A DNA stretch of 47,855 bases from Spirochaetales bacterium (GTDB taxonomy: Bacteria > Spirochaetota > Spirochaetia > Treponematales > Treponemataceae): the NCBI GenBank assembly GCA_003246335.1, contig QKAR01000095.1, positions 1 through 47,855 of the forward strand. The letters are read 5' to 3'. Shown piece after piece: positions 19,285-26,958 of the stretch. The notes under the pieces were generated by a model, which was not told where the DNA came from, made no database searches, and worked only from the letters and a program-made list of their open reading frames with translations. Each line of letters begins with the position of its first letter. Within the stretch, counting starts at the first letter, position 1. The position numbers were made by a program, and so were the translations under genes.

Positions 19285-20094
19285 GTGGAAGACTGTTACT
19301 CGATTCTTGGCGTGCATTCCTCGTCCTCGGCCGCGGAAATTAAGCGCGCCTTTCGTTCGCGCGCGAAGGCCCTGCATCCCGACATTACCGGCGAGGCGTC
19401 CGGGGACGAGCGCATGCTCGCGCTTATCCGCGCCTACGAAACCCTTTCCGACCCGGAGCGCCGCGCGGAATTCGACTCGATGTACGCGCGCTTTCGCGCC
19501 GTGCGCGAGGGCACCGACGCGGTTACCGGCTTCGACTATCGCCTGTGGCTCATGGAACGGACCGACGCCGAAAGCCGCGCGAAGCTCATTTTTTTCGATC
19601 TTTTGCATGGGCTCGAAACCGAGGCCGTCGCAGAATTCGCGGCCCAGCGCGCCCTGGCCGGCGGTTTCACCCTGTCGCGTTTTTTTGACCGGGAAGACTT
19701 CATGGACTGCGGTTTCATCCTCGCCGAGGAACTCGCGGAGCGCGCCGACTATTACGAGGCTTTCTTGCTGCTCGCCGAGGTCGTTCAGCTTGAGCGGGAA
19801 AAGCCCTATTTCAGGCATTTTTTCCCGGAAGTCATAATTTTCGTTCGGGATCTCATCCGCGTTCGCATTCCCGCGTCCTTGACCGACGAGCTGGCGCTTG
19901 ACTGCTACGAGCTCGCCCTTGAGCTCGGCTTGGGAAAAAAGGACGACGCCTACGTGCTCAGGCTCATGGCGGCGAGTTACGAGCGGCTTGGAGACGGGCG
20001 CATGGCGTGGCGTTGCCTTTCGCAGGCGCTGCGCATGGACCCGTTAATGAAGGGCGTGCGCGAAATGAAAAAAAGATTGGAGGCTTTTGGATGA
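19285..20094 (+). CDS. J-domain protein (type III DnaJ-like)
   Basis: 269 aa from GTG 19285, 13 nt after the previous stop; upstream codons in frame have no J-domain sequence. The N-terminal J domain (about 1-65) has DCYSILGVHSSSSAAEIKRAF, the HPD motif in ALHPDITGE and a helix IV ending RRAEFDSMY. There is no Gly/Phe region or zinc finger. The remaining 200 residues are alpha-helical, with Leu/Ala-rich hairpins resembling TPR-like repeats (DGRMAWRCLSQALRMDP). It would recruit and stimulate a DnaK-type Hsp70 for a specific client; placement behind the V-ATPase genes hints at complex assembly. Its TGA overlaps the map ATG. Confidence 0.85.
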   Translation: MEDCYSILGVHSSSSAAEIKRAFRSRAKALHPDITGEASGDERMLALIRAYETLSDPERRAEFDSMYARFRAVREGTDAVTGFDYRLWLMERTDAESRAKLIFFDLLHGLETEAVAEFAAQRALAGGFTLSRFFDREDFMDCGFILAEELAERADYYEAFLLLAEVVQLEREKPYFRHFFPEVIIFVRDLIRVRIPASLTDELALDCYELALELGLGKKDDAYVLRLMAASYERLGDGRMAWRCLSQALRMDPLMKGVREMKKRLEAFG

Positions 20095-20852
20095 TACGGA
20101 TTAAGAATGAGCGTCAGATTGACGGTATTCGCAAGTCTTGCAAGGCGCTCGCGCGGCTTTTCCGCACCCTCGTCCCGACGGTCGCCGAGGGAATGAGCAC
20201 CGCCGATATCGACGCGTTTTGCGTCGAGTTCATAAAAAAAGCCGGCGGCAAACCCGCGTGGTACGGCGAGAAATTTCCCGGCGCGGCTTGCATTTCCCTC
20301 AATGAGGAAGTCATTCACGGAATACCGGCGAGGGACCGAATCGTAAAAAGCGGCGATCTCGTATCGCTCGATATCGGCATAGACTTAGGGGGATTTTTCA
20401 GTGACGCGGCGGTTACGGTCCCCATCGGAACGCCCACGAAGGCCGACGCCGCGTTGATGGAAACGACGAGGCGATGCCTCGAGGCAGGCATCGCGGCGTG
20501 CCGGGCGGGAAACAGGATCAGCGATATTTCTCGCGCCGTTTTTGAGATCGCCAACGGCGCCGGCTACGGCGTCGTGTACGAATACTGCGGCCACGGCGTC
20601 GGTCTTTCGGTGCACGAAGACCCGCAGATTCCCAACGTCCCGGAGCGGGGCCCGAACCCGCGCATCGTGCCGGGCATGGTGCTCGCGATCGAGCCGATGA
20701 TCAACATGGGAACGGCGGACGTCGATCTCCTCGACGACGGCTGGACGGTCGTCACGTCCGACCGGAAAAAATCCTGCCATATGGAACACACCGTCGCCGT
20801 CTTTACCGACCACACCGAAGTGTTAACAATGTTAAATCCCGGGGAAGAATGA
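20091..20852 (+). CDS. map: Methionine aminopeptidase, type I
   Basis: 253-aa metalloprotease that removes initiator Met. ATG 20091 is 7 nt after GGAGG (20079-20083) and overlaps the J-protein stop. The five metal ligands can be assigned: Asp in SLDIGID (about 94), Asp in GGFFSDAAVT (about 105), His in GHGVGLSVHE, Glu in AIEPMINMG and Glu in MEHTVAVF. No N-terminal zinc-finger extension. It ends the V-ATPase operon. Confidence 0.96.
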   Translation: MIRIKNERQIDGIRKSCKALARLFRTLVPTVAEGMSTADIDAFCVEFIKKAGGKPAWYGEKFPGAACISLNEEVIHGIPARDRIVKSGDLVSLDIGIDLGGFFSDAAVTVPIGTPTKADAALMETTRRCLEAGIAACRAGNRISDISRAVFEIANGAGYGVVYEYCGHGVGLSVHEDPQIPNVPERGPNPRIVPGMVLAIEPMINMGTADVDLLDDGWTVVTSDRKKSCHMEHTVAVFTDHTEVLTMLNPGEE

Positions 20853-20855
20853 CGG

Positions 20856-20881
20856 GCGTGTAACCTCTGCGCGCTTTTTTT
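20856..20881 (+). terminator. Weak possible terminator after map
   Basis: GCGTG (20856-20860) can pair with TGCGC (20868-20872) using two G-T wobbles, followed by a T-run at 20875-20881. The stem is poor, but it is the only terminator-like element before htrA. Confidence 0.3.
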
Positions 20882-20943
20882 ATTAGATTATACATAAGAC
20901 ATGCATGCCGATTTCCCGAAGGGAAATCCGTTTGGAGGTTAAA

Positions 20944-22464
20944 ATGAAACCCTTTGCCAAAAAGGCGGCGAAATCCGCCCTCATATCGATTGGCGCGCTC
21001 GCCAGTTTCGCTCTCGTCGTGTTTTTCTCGACCCGCAATCCCGGTTCCGCCCAGGTTGCCTTCGCCGAATCGAAACCCTCGGCGCAAATACCCGCCGATT
21101 CGGTTTCTTTCCTCGAGTCCATGCAAAAGGCGAACCGCAGCGTTTCCCAGGCGATTTTACCGGTCGTCGTGACCGTTGACGTCATCGAGACGAAAACCGT
21201 TCAGAATGGCCCGCAAAACGCCTTCCCGTGGTTTTTCTTCGGAAATCCCCAACAGGGCGACGACAACGGTTCCGGAAACGGGGATAACGGCGCCAATGGG
21301 CCGTCGCAGCGAGAGTATAAGTCCGAGGGCCTCGGCTCCGGCATCATCGTGCGCAAGACCGGCTCAACGTATTACGTGCTGACCAATCAGCACGTCGCGG
21401 GCTCGGCGAACGAGATTTCCGTCAAGCTCTACGACGGTCGCGAAATTCCCGGAAAGCTCGTGGGGTCCGATAGCAGAAAGGACGTCGCCCTCGTCTCGTT
21501 CGAGTCGAGCGATTCCTCGATACCGGTCGCTCAGCTCGGCGATTCCGACACCGTTCAGCCCGGAGACATCGTGTTCGCGGTCGGTTCCCCGCTCGGTTAC
21601 ATCTCCTCGATAACTCAAGGCATCGTAAGCGCCGTGGGGCGTTCCGGCGGCCCGAACGGCAATATAAACGATTTCATCCAGACTGACGCCGCGATCAACC
21701 AGGGTAACTCCGGCGGCCCGCTCGTGAACATTTACGGCGAGGTCGTGGGCATCAATACCTGGATCGCGTCCTCGACCGGTGGGTCTCAAGGCCTCGGTTT
21801 TTCCATACCGATCAATAACTTGAAAAAGGCCATTAACGACTTCATCTCTAACGGAAAAATCTCTTACGGTTGGCTCGGCGTTTCCCTCGTCGACGCGGAT
21901 ACCGACCTCCTCGCCGATCTCGGCATCAAGGACCGCAAGGGCGCCCTCGCGACGCAAGTGTATCTCGGTTCCCCCGCCGATAAGGGCGGGCTGAAGCCGG
22001 GCGATTTCGTCGTATCGCTGAACGGTAAGGACGTGAAGACCGTCGATCAGCTCGTGCGCGACGTCGGCGACCTTCCGAGCGGCAAGACCGCGATCTTCGG
22101 CGTCATCCGAGGCGGGAAGGAAACGAGCGTTTCCGTGAAGATCGAGGAGCGCGACGAGAAAATGGTTACCGATTCCAGCAAGCTCTGGCCCGGGTTCAAC
22201 CCGTATTCGCTGACGGACGATATCCGCAAGCAGCTGAACCTCGACGCGAACCTCAAAGGCGTGCTCGTCGCGAACGTTCAGGTGAAGAGCGCCGCGGCCA
22301 TCATGGGCCTCGTTTCCGGGGACGTCATCGTCAAGGTAAACGATAAGGCCGTGAAGAATATCGGCGACTTCTACTCCCGAATGGCTGATTCCTCCGCCAA
22401 GGAGATTTGGTTCGACGTTATCCGCGAAGGGGCTACCGTCACCACGATGAAGTACAAGCGATAA
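20944..22464 (+). CDS. htrA: HtrA/DegP-family serine protease, membrane-anchored
   Basis: 506-aa periplasmic protease/chaperone. ATG 20944 follows GGAGG (20934-20938) by 5 nt. The N-terminus has Lys residues then a hydrophobic helix (about 13-32), probably an uncleaved anchor. A flexible Asn/Gly/Gln-rich loop (about 98-120) precedes the trypsin-like domain. The catalytic triad is complete: His in LTNQHVAG (about 149), Asp in RKDVALV (about 180) and Ser in QGNSGGPLVN (about 255). Two PDZ domains follow (about 300-390 and 410-500), the first with YGWLGVSL. It would degrade or refold misfolded envelope proteins. It forms its own unit between a weak terminator and a strong hairpin. Confidence 0.95.
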   Translation: MKPFAKKAAKSALISIGALASFALVVFFSTRNPGSAQVAFAESKPSAQIPADSVSFLESMQKANRSVSQAILPVVVTVDVIETKTVQNGPQNAFPWFFFGNPQQGDDNGSGNGDNGANGPSQREYKSEGLGSGIIVRKTGSTYYVLTNQHVAGSANEISVKLYDGREIPGKLVGSDSRKDVALVSFESSDSSIPVAQLGDSDTVQPGDIVFAVGSPLGYISSITQGIVSAVGRSGGPNGNINDFIQTDAAINQGNSGGPLVNIYGEVVGINTWIASSTGGSQGLGFSIPINNLKKAINDFISNGKISYGWLGVSLVDADTDLLADLGIKDRKGALATQVYLGSPADKGGLKPGDFVVSLNGKDVKTVDQLVRDVGDLPSGKTAIFGVIRGGKETSVSVKIEERDEKMVTDSSKLWPGFNPYSLTDDIRKQLNLDANLKGVLVANVQVKSAAAIMGLVSGDVIVKVNDKAVKNIGDFYSRMADSSAKEIWFDVIREGATVTTMKYKR

Positions 22465-22466
22465 GC

Positions 22467-22498
22467 AAAGGCCGGCGCGCGAAAGCGCGTCGGCCTTT
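22467..22498 (+). terminator. Strong hairpin after htrA with GAAA tetraloop
   Basis: A 14-bp stem (22467-22480 with 22485-22498, one G-T wobble) is capped by GAAA. The T-run after it is short (CTTTCGCCTTTCG), so termination may be partial, or the hairpin may stabilise the mRNA end. Confidence 0.7.
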
Positions 22499-22523
22499 CG
22501 CCTTTCGCAGTTTCTGGGTCTGC

Positions 22524-22552
22524 TTGAGTATTAGCAAAAAACGGGTTACATT
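22524..22552 (+). promoter_or_regulatory. Possible promoter for the phosphoribosyltransferase gene
   Basis: TTGAGT at 22524-22529, 17 bp, TACATT at 22547-22552, placing the start about 17 nt before ATG 22576. Moderate match only. Confidence 0.4.
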
Positions 22553-22575
22553 GGATGATATGAGAGGTTCATGTC

Positions 22576-23187
22576 ATGCATAAGGAATTCCTGCCCTACG
22601 ATAAAGTTCGCAACAACGCCCTGAAGATGGCGTATAAAATACATCAAGACGGTTTCATTCCCGACGTCATTTACGTATCCCTGCGCGGCGGCGCCTATCT
22701 CGCCAACGTCGTCAGCGAGTACTTCAAAATCGTTCGCAAGGACGCCCACCCGGTTTTGTACGCGGCCGTCGTCGCGCGGTCCTATTCTGACGTGCGCCAG
22801 CGCGATCGCGTCATGGTCGACGGCTGGACGTATTCCCCCGAGCATTTACGGCACGGCGACAAAATCCTTTTAATCGACGATATCTTCGACACGGGAAAGA
22901 CGATCAACCATCTCGTGGAAATCCTCATCGAGAAAGGTATTCCCCGAAGCGACATTAAGGTCGCCGTGCACGACTATAAATATTTCACGTTCCACGAGGA
23001 GCAGCTTCCCATTCAGCCCGATTACTGGTGCCGCAAGCACGAGATCGACTCCCCCGAGGAAGATTGCTGGATTCACTATATGAGCCACGAGCTCATAGGG
23101 CTGAGCGAGGAAGAGCTCGACCGGTATTACTACCGCGACGATCCCGAGCTTCGTCCCATCCTCGCGGCGCTTAACGCGGCAAAATGA
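22576..23187 (+). CDS. Type I phosphoribosyltransferase
   Basis: 203-aa PRTase. The PRPP-binding signature is ILLIDDIFDTGKTINHL, and DVIYVSLRGGAYLAN supplies the PPi loop. A hypoxanthine/xanthine-type role in purine salvage is likely, but the base-recognition region (HDYKYFTFHEEQLPIQPDYW) does not clearly match a named subfamily. The C-terminal WIHYMSHELIGLSEEEL is an added helical tail. GAGAGG lies 8 nt before ATG. Its stop overlaps the next ATG by 4 nt, coupling it to a secreted beta-rich protein. Confidence 0.85.
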   Translation: MHKEFLPYDKVRNNALKMAYKIHQDGFIPDVIYVSLRGGAYLANVVSEYFKIVRKDAHPVLYAAVVARSYSDVRQRDRVMVDGWTYSPEHLRHGDKILLIDDIFDTGKTINHLVEILIEKGIPRSDIKVAVHDYKYFTFHEEQLPIQPDYWCRKHEIDSPEEDCWIHYMSHELIGLSEEELDRYYYRDDPELRPILAALNAAK

Positions 23188-25925
23188 AGAACCCGCGGCG
23201 GAGATTAGCGCGCATTCTCGCGGCCACGCTTGCCGTTTTCGTCGGCCTTGGCGCGTACGCGGAAAGCGGTCCCTCGGGTACCTCTCCGATGCGTTTTGCC
23301 GCGACGCCCTCGGTCTCGCCGGGTTTTTATCGCGAACCTCTGTACGTCTCTTTCGCTTCCCCCTCGGGTACGCGCGTTCTCGTGGGGGTCAATGGCGAAA
23401 AGCCCGTCGACTTTCGCGCGCCAATCGCCCTTGCGGCGGCTGCGGGCGAGACGAAAACATTTATCGTCGAGGCGATCGTTTGCGACGTTTCGCCGAACGT
23501 TCGCGTGCTTGGACGGGACACGTATTCATGGACGATAGATCGCGTCCTCCCCGATCCCGTGCTTTTTTCCCCGAGTCGCGCCGAAGGCGGCCGGTCGGTC
23601 GTCGTATCGATGGGCGAGCGGGGCTCAATCCATTGGCGACTTTACCATCCGACGTATCGCTCTTTCGCAGAAGACGCGTGCCCCTCGGGATCGGAAATTT
23701 TCGTCCCGACGGGAGCCTCTCTCTGCGCTTGGGCCGTCGACCTCGCCGGCAACCGGGGTCCCGCGACTGCGTTGCCTTTCGCGGCAGATCCCCCTCCCGT
23801 TCCTTTTACTATCGTGAGCCCAACCCCCGGAACTTGGGCGAATTCGCAACCCCTCGTAATAGACCGGGCCGACGGAGTGTCCGTTCGGTACACGACCGAT
23901 GGGTCCGATCCCTCGGTGAGCGGCTCTGCGTATATCGGACCCGTGCTCTTATCGGATTCCGCGGTGAAAACCGTGCGTGTCGTCGCCGTTGATTCGCTCG
24001 GCCGATCGTTTTCCTCTCGCGTGACGTTCGCCGTTCGTCGGCCCGACTCGCCGGCGGAATTTTCCCCCATCCCGGAAATTCCCGCGAACGGCGGCATCGT
24101 CGAAACGGGCGAGTTCGCCGAATTCCACGCGGGCGAAGGCTACGCCTGCGCGCCCGGTAACGCGGTAATTCCCGATTACGCCTCTGATAAAGTCGTGCTG
24201 ACGGCCGTGCGCGGCGTTCGCACGTATACCCCGCTCACCGCCACCGACGGTGAGCATTTTTGGCGCTGGATTTGCGCGGGCGGCGGTAAAATCGATTCCG
24301 ATGGCGAAAACCCCGAATCATCCGCGGTCGCGGCCCCCGTCGCGCCTGCACCTGACGCAGAGAAATCCGAGCCGGTCGTGAGGGTTCTCGATTGGTTTTT
24401 CGTCGACATTCGCTACCCTGAGCAGGTGTATTATTCGCTCGATTCCCAGGCGTGGCGCGCGCTTGACGGGCCTGTGTTCGTGGATCGATCGAATCCGCAC
24501 CGACTCAGCTGGTATTCGCCTTCGTGGGATGGCGGCGCGGCGCGATTTCTCTCGCTTCCCGCGAAACCGGTCTTGACCGGAATTCCCTCGAGCGGCGTAT
24601 CGACCGATCCTGTCTTCGTGTCCTGTTCGGACCCGGCCTATTCGCTCCGGTATGAGGCCGGAGCTTTCGAGCCGAGGACTCCGTCGGAATCTTCTCCCTC
24701 CCTCGCGAGCGGCTTGCTCGTCGAAATCCCCAAGGAAACGGAATCGTCGTTTCAGTTTCGGGTGCTCGCTGCCGTCGACGGGGTAGAGCAGGGTGAATTG
24801 CGCGCCGCGTTCTCTATCGACCGTAAGCCCCCGACGGCTCCTTCCCTCGGTATACCCGAGTCGCTCGCGTATTCGCGCAATCCCGTCCGCCTAAAAATAT
24901 CCGGCGAGGGTTCTATTCGCGTCTCCGTTTCGCCCGACGCGGCTTCCCGCGTCGACGATGCGCTCATCCTCGTCGGCGATAAGGATCGACCGGTTGAGTA
25001 TTCGATTACGGCGTTTTCCGTGGATCCCGCCGGAAATAAAAGCCGCGAAGTTACGAAAAAAATCACGGTCGACCTCAACGCGCTGTACGTGACCGAGCGC
25101 GGGGAGGAATCTTCCGGTGCAGCTCGGGACGGCTCGCCTTCGGCCCCGTACGAAACGCTCGACGACGCGTTGGACGTCGCCCGCGCCGGCGGCCCATGGA
25201 GAATTTACATACGCGGGACGGTGCCTCTATCCCATTCGCGTCAAATGCGCGCATCCACTTCGTTTTATGGCCTTGGCTCGGACCCATTTGTCGCTTTCGC
25301 CGACGATGCCCGCCTTTCCGTCATCGGAGTCCCCGTAACGCTCGAGTCGTGCGGCTTTCGACGCGTCGGCGTCCCCTCGCAAAGCGAGCCTTCGTCCGGG
25401 CCAAACGCGATGTCATTTGACGGAAAGCCCATAGTCGAGCTTACCACGGCTTCTCTCACCCTTAACGGATCTTTCATCGAGGCCGCGTCGCCCCGGTCCG
25501 GCCGTCTCATTCGGGGCGAACGCTCGATCGTCGAATTGAAGAATTCGCGGCTTTCGTTCCACGCAAGCGAGTACGCGATCGGCGTCGATATGCTTTCCGG
25601 CGAGTTGCGTTCGAGCGATAGTTCGATCGCCGTGGAGGGTAGGGACGCCTCCGCTATTTCGCTCGTCGATTCCTCCGCCGTCTTTTCGGGCGGTAGCGTT
25701 TCCGTTTCGGCGGAATCGGCGGGCCGAGGGCTAGAAGCCTGGTCATCGAGCGTTTCGCTCCGCGCGATCGCCTTCGAGCGGATTAACTCGGCAAGTCAAC
25801 CCGTTTCCTCGTCGGGCGGCTTCGCCGTGTGGGGCGATGAAAAGAGCCGCCTTCTCGAGCGGTCCTCGGTTACCGTTCGCGGGTTTTCCTCTCTCGGGCA
25901 ATTCGACGATGCTGTGCGGTATTGA
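23184..25925 (+). CDS. Large secreted protein with chitobiase-like/Ig-like repeats and C-terminal beta-helix
   Basis: 913 aa, starting by ATGA overlap. Residues 1-26 form a signal peptide (Arg-rich, hydrophobic, ending GLGAYAES). Several beta-sandwich modules follow; the clearest, about 225-285, has SVRYTTDGSDPS, the hallmark of CHB_HEX_C (chitobiase C-terminal-like) domains. Others contain VLVGVNGEKP, VYYSLDSQAWR and YSITAFSVDPAGNKSRE. After LYVTERGEE (about 633) comes a right-handed beta-helix-like part (GSPSAPYETLDDALDVARAGG, then Ser-rich repeats) as in DUF1565-type proteins. No catalytic residues are evident; it is probably an envelope or surface adhesion/scaffold protein. It overlaps rnhB by 17 nt. 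Confidence 0.8.
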   Translation: MKNPRRRLARILAATLAVFVGLGAYAESGPSGTSPMRFAATPSVSPGFYREPLYVSFASPSGTRVLVGVNGEKPVDFRAPIALAAAAGETKTFIVEAIVCDVSPNVRVLGRDTYSWTIDRVLPDPVLFSPSRAEGGRSVVVSMGERGSIHWRLYHPTYRSFAEDACPSGSEIFVPTGASLCAWAVDLAGNRGPATALPFAADPPPVPFTIVSPTPGTWANSQPLVIDRADGVSVRYTTDGSDPSVSGSAYIGPVLLSDSAVKTVRVVAVDSLGRSFSSRVTFAVRRPDSPAEFSPIPEIPANGGIVETGEFAEFHAGEGYACAPGNAVIPDYASDKVVLTAVRGVRTYTPLTATDGEHFWRWICAGGGKIDSDGENPESSAVAAPVAPAPDAEKSEPVVRVLDWFFVDIRYPEQVYYSLDSQAWRALDGPVFVDRSNPHRLSWYSPSWDGGAARFLSLPAKPVLTGIPSSGVSTDPVFVSCSDPAYSLRYEAGAFEPRTPSESSPSLASGLLVEIPKETESSFQFRVLAAVDGVEQGELRAAFSIDRKPPTAPSLGIPESLAYSRNPVRLKISGEGSIRVSVSPDAASRVDDALILVGDKDRPVEYSITAFSVDPAGNKSREVTKKITVDLNALYVTERGEESSGAARDGSPSAPYETLDDALDVARAGGPWRIYIRGTVPLSHSRQMRASTSFYGLGSDPFVAFADDARLSVIGVPVTLESCGFRRVGVPSQSEPSSGPNAMSFDGKPIVELTTASLTLNGSFIEAASPRSGRLIRGERSIVELKNSRLSFHASEYAIGVDMLSGELRSSDSSIAVEGRDASAISLVDSSAVFSGGSVSVSAESAGRGLEAWSSSVSLRAIAFERINSASQPVSSSGGFAVWGDEKSRLLERSSVTVRGFSSLGQFDDAVRY

Positions 25926-26505
25926 TGAAGCCGGGCGCGGCCCGCTCGCCGGTCCGGTTTCCGCCGCGGCGGTTATATTGCCCGACGGTTTTGACGTCTC
26001 CCTGCTTGATGACTCGAAAAAAATGTCCGAAAAGAAACGCGAGGTCGCTCTGGGCGCGATAATGGACGGAGCGGTCTCCTGGTGCGTCGGTTGGGCGTCC
26101 AACGAGGAAATCGATCAACTGAACATTCTTCGGGCGACGCTTTTGGCGATGGCTCGAGCTTTCGAGGGCATGGTCGCGAAACTGCCGTCGTCGGATATCG
26201 CGCAATCCTCGATCGACGTGATTGTCGACGGGCTTTTTTGTCCCGATATCGTCGCCTCGAGCCTTCGCGCGGCCCCTAAAGCAGACGCCACGTATCCGGC
26301 GGTAATGGCCGCGTCCATTCTCGCAAAACAAGCGAGGGACCGGGCGATGATACGGTATAGTTGGCTTTATCCCGAGTATGGTTACGAGCGGCATAAGGGG
26401 TACCCGACGTCCGCTCACGTGAGCGCTTTAAAAGAAAACGGGCCTTCTCCCATTCAGCGACGGACTTTCCGGCTGAAAGGCGAAGGCCAGCTGCGTTTTT
26501 TCTGA
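25909..26505 (+). CDS. rnhB: Ribonuclease HII
   Basis: 198-aa endonuclease that cuts the RNA strand of RNA-DNA hybrids and removes single ribonucleotides. ATG 25909 is chosen because MLCGIDEAGRGPLAGPV is the normal N-terminus; the same frame opens 24 codons earlier inside the preceding gene. The DEDD acidic set is visible: Asp and Glu in GIDEAGRG, Asp in IDVIVDGLF and the later Asp of QARDRAMI. No clear ribosome site precedes it, so expression may depend on coupling to the upstream gene, which it overlaps by 17 nt. Confidence 0.95.
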   Translation: MLCGIDEAGRGPLAGPVSAAAVILPDGFDVSLLDDSKKMSEKKREVALGAIMDGAVSWCVGWASNEEIDQLNILRATLLAMARAFEGMVAKLPSSDIAQSSIDVIVDGLFCPDIVASSLRAAPKADATYPAVMAASILAKQARDRAMIRYSWLYPEYGYERHKGYPTSAHVSALKENGPSPIQRRTFRLKGEGQLRFF

Positions 26506-26506
26506 G

Positions 26507-26527
26507 GCCGATTAGTCGGCTTTTTTT
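26507..26527 (+). terminator. Terminator after rnhB, overlapping convergent gene end
   Basis: GCCGA (26507-26511) and TCGGC (26516-26520) enclose TTAG, followed by seven T residues. The loop contains the stop codon of the convergent Pur-family gene. Confidence 0.65.
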
Positions 26528-26919
26528 CGCGGAATTACTTTTACTTTTTTCGGGGTTGCTTTCTTCGCGGCCGGAGCGGCATTCGCCCCGCCGGTTTTGC
26601 CCGCCGCGTCGGGGGCCGCCCCGGCGTTCCGCCGTACGTACCGTTTCTTCGCCGGCTCGCCTTTTTCGGCCGCGTCGCGAAGTTTATTCTTATGGTTTTT
26701 CTCGATGAACTTCAGCGTCGACTCGAGCCCCTGCAGGAATTTCTGCATGTCATCCTCGAATACCACGATCGCCCGGCGGTCAAAACCCGTTCCTTCCGTG
26801 CTTTTGCTTTCGACGACTTGAAGAAACACGTCGCCCGTCCGATTTTCCTTCACGTTAAAAAAATACGTGCGGTTATCAAGCGATATTTCAGTGGTAAAGA
26901 GCTCTCCGCGTACACCCAT
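26512..26919 (-). CDS. Pur-alpha family nucleic-acid-binding protein (DUF3276, BpuR-like)
   Basis: 135 aa. The first ~75 residues form one PUR repeat (MGVRGELFTTEISLDNRTYF, FNVKENRTGDVFLQVVESK), the same layout as the spirochaete Pur protein of Borrelia (BpuR), a dimer that binds DNA and RNA and modulates expression. The C-terminal ~50 residues are Lys/Ala/Pro-rich (KKATPKKVKVIPRKK), a basic tail reminiscent of histone H1-like tails that could add non-specific nucleic-acid binding. GGAAGG precedes ATG. It converges on rnhB, with stop codons only 6 bp apart. Confidence 0.9.
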   Translation of the reverse strand: MGVRGELFTTEISLDNRTYFFNVKENRTGDVFLQVVESKSTEGTGFDRRAIVVFEDDMQKFLQGLESTLKFIEKNHKNKLRDAAEKGEPAKKRYVRRNAGAAPDAAGKTGGANAAPAAKKATPKKVKVIPRKKAD

Positions 26920-26958
26920 GCGCTACCTTCCTTCACGGCCAATTAGTATAGAACAATA

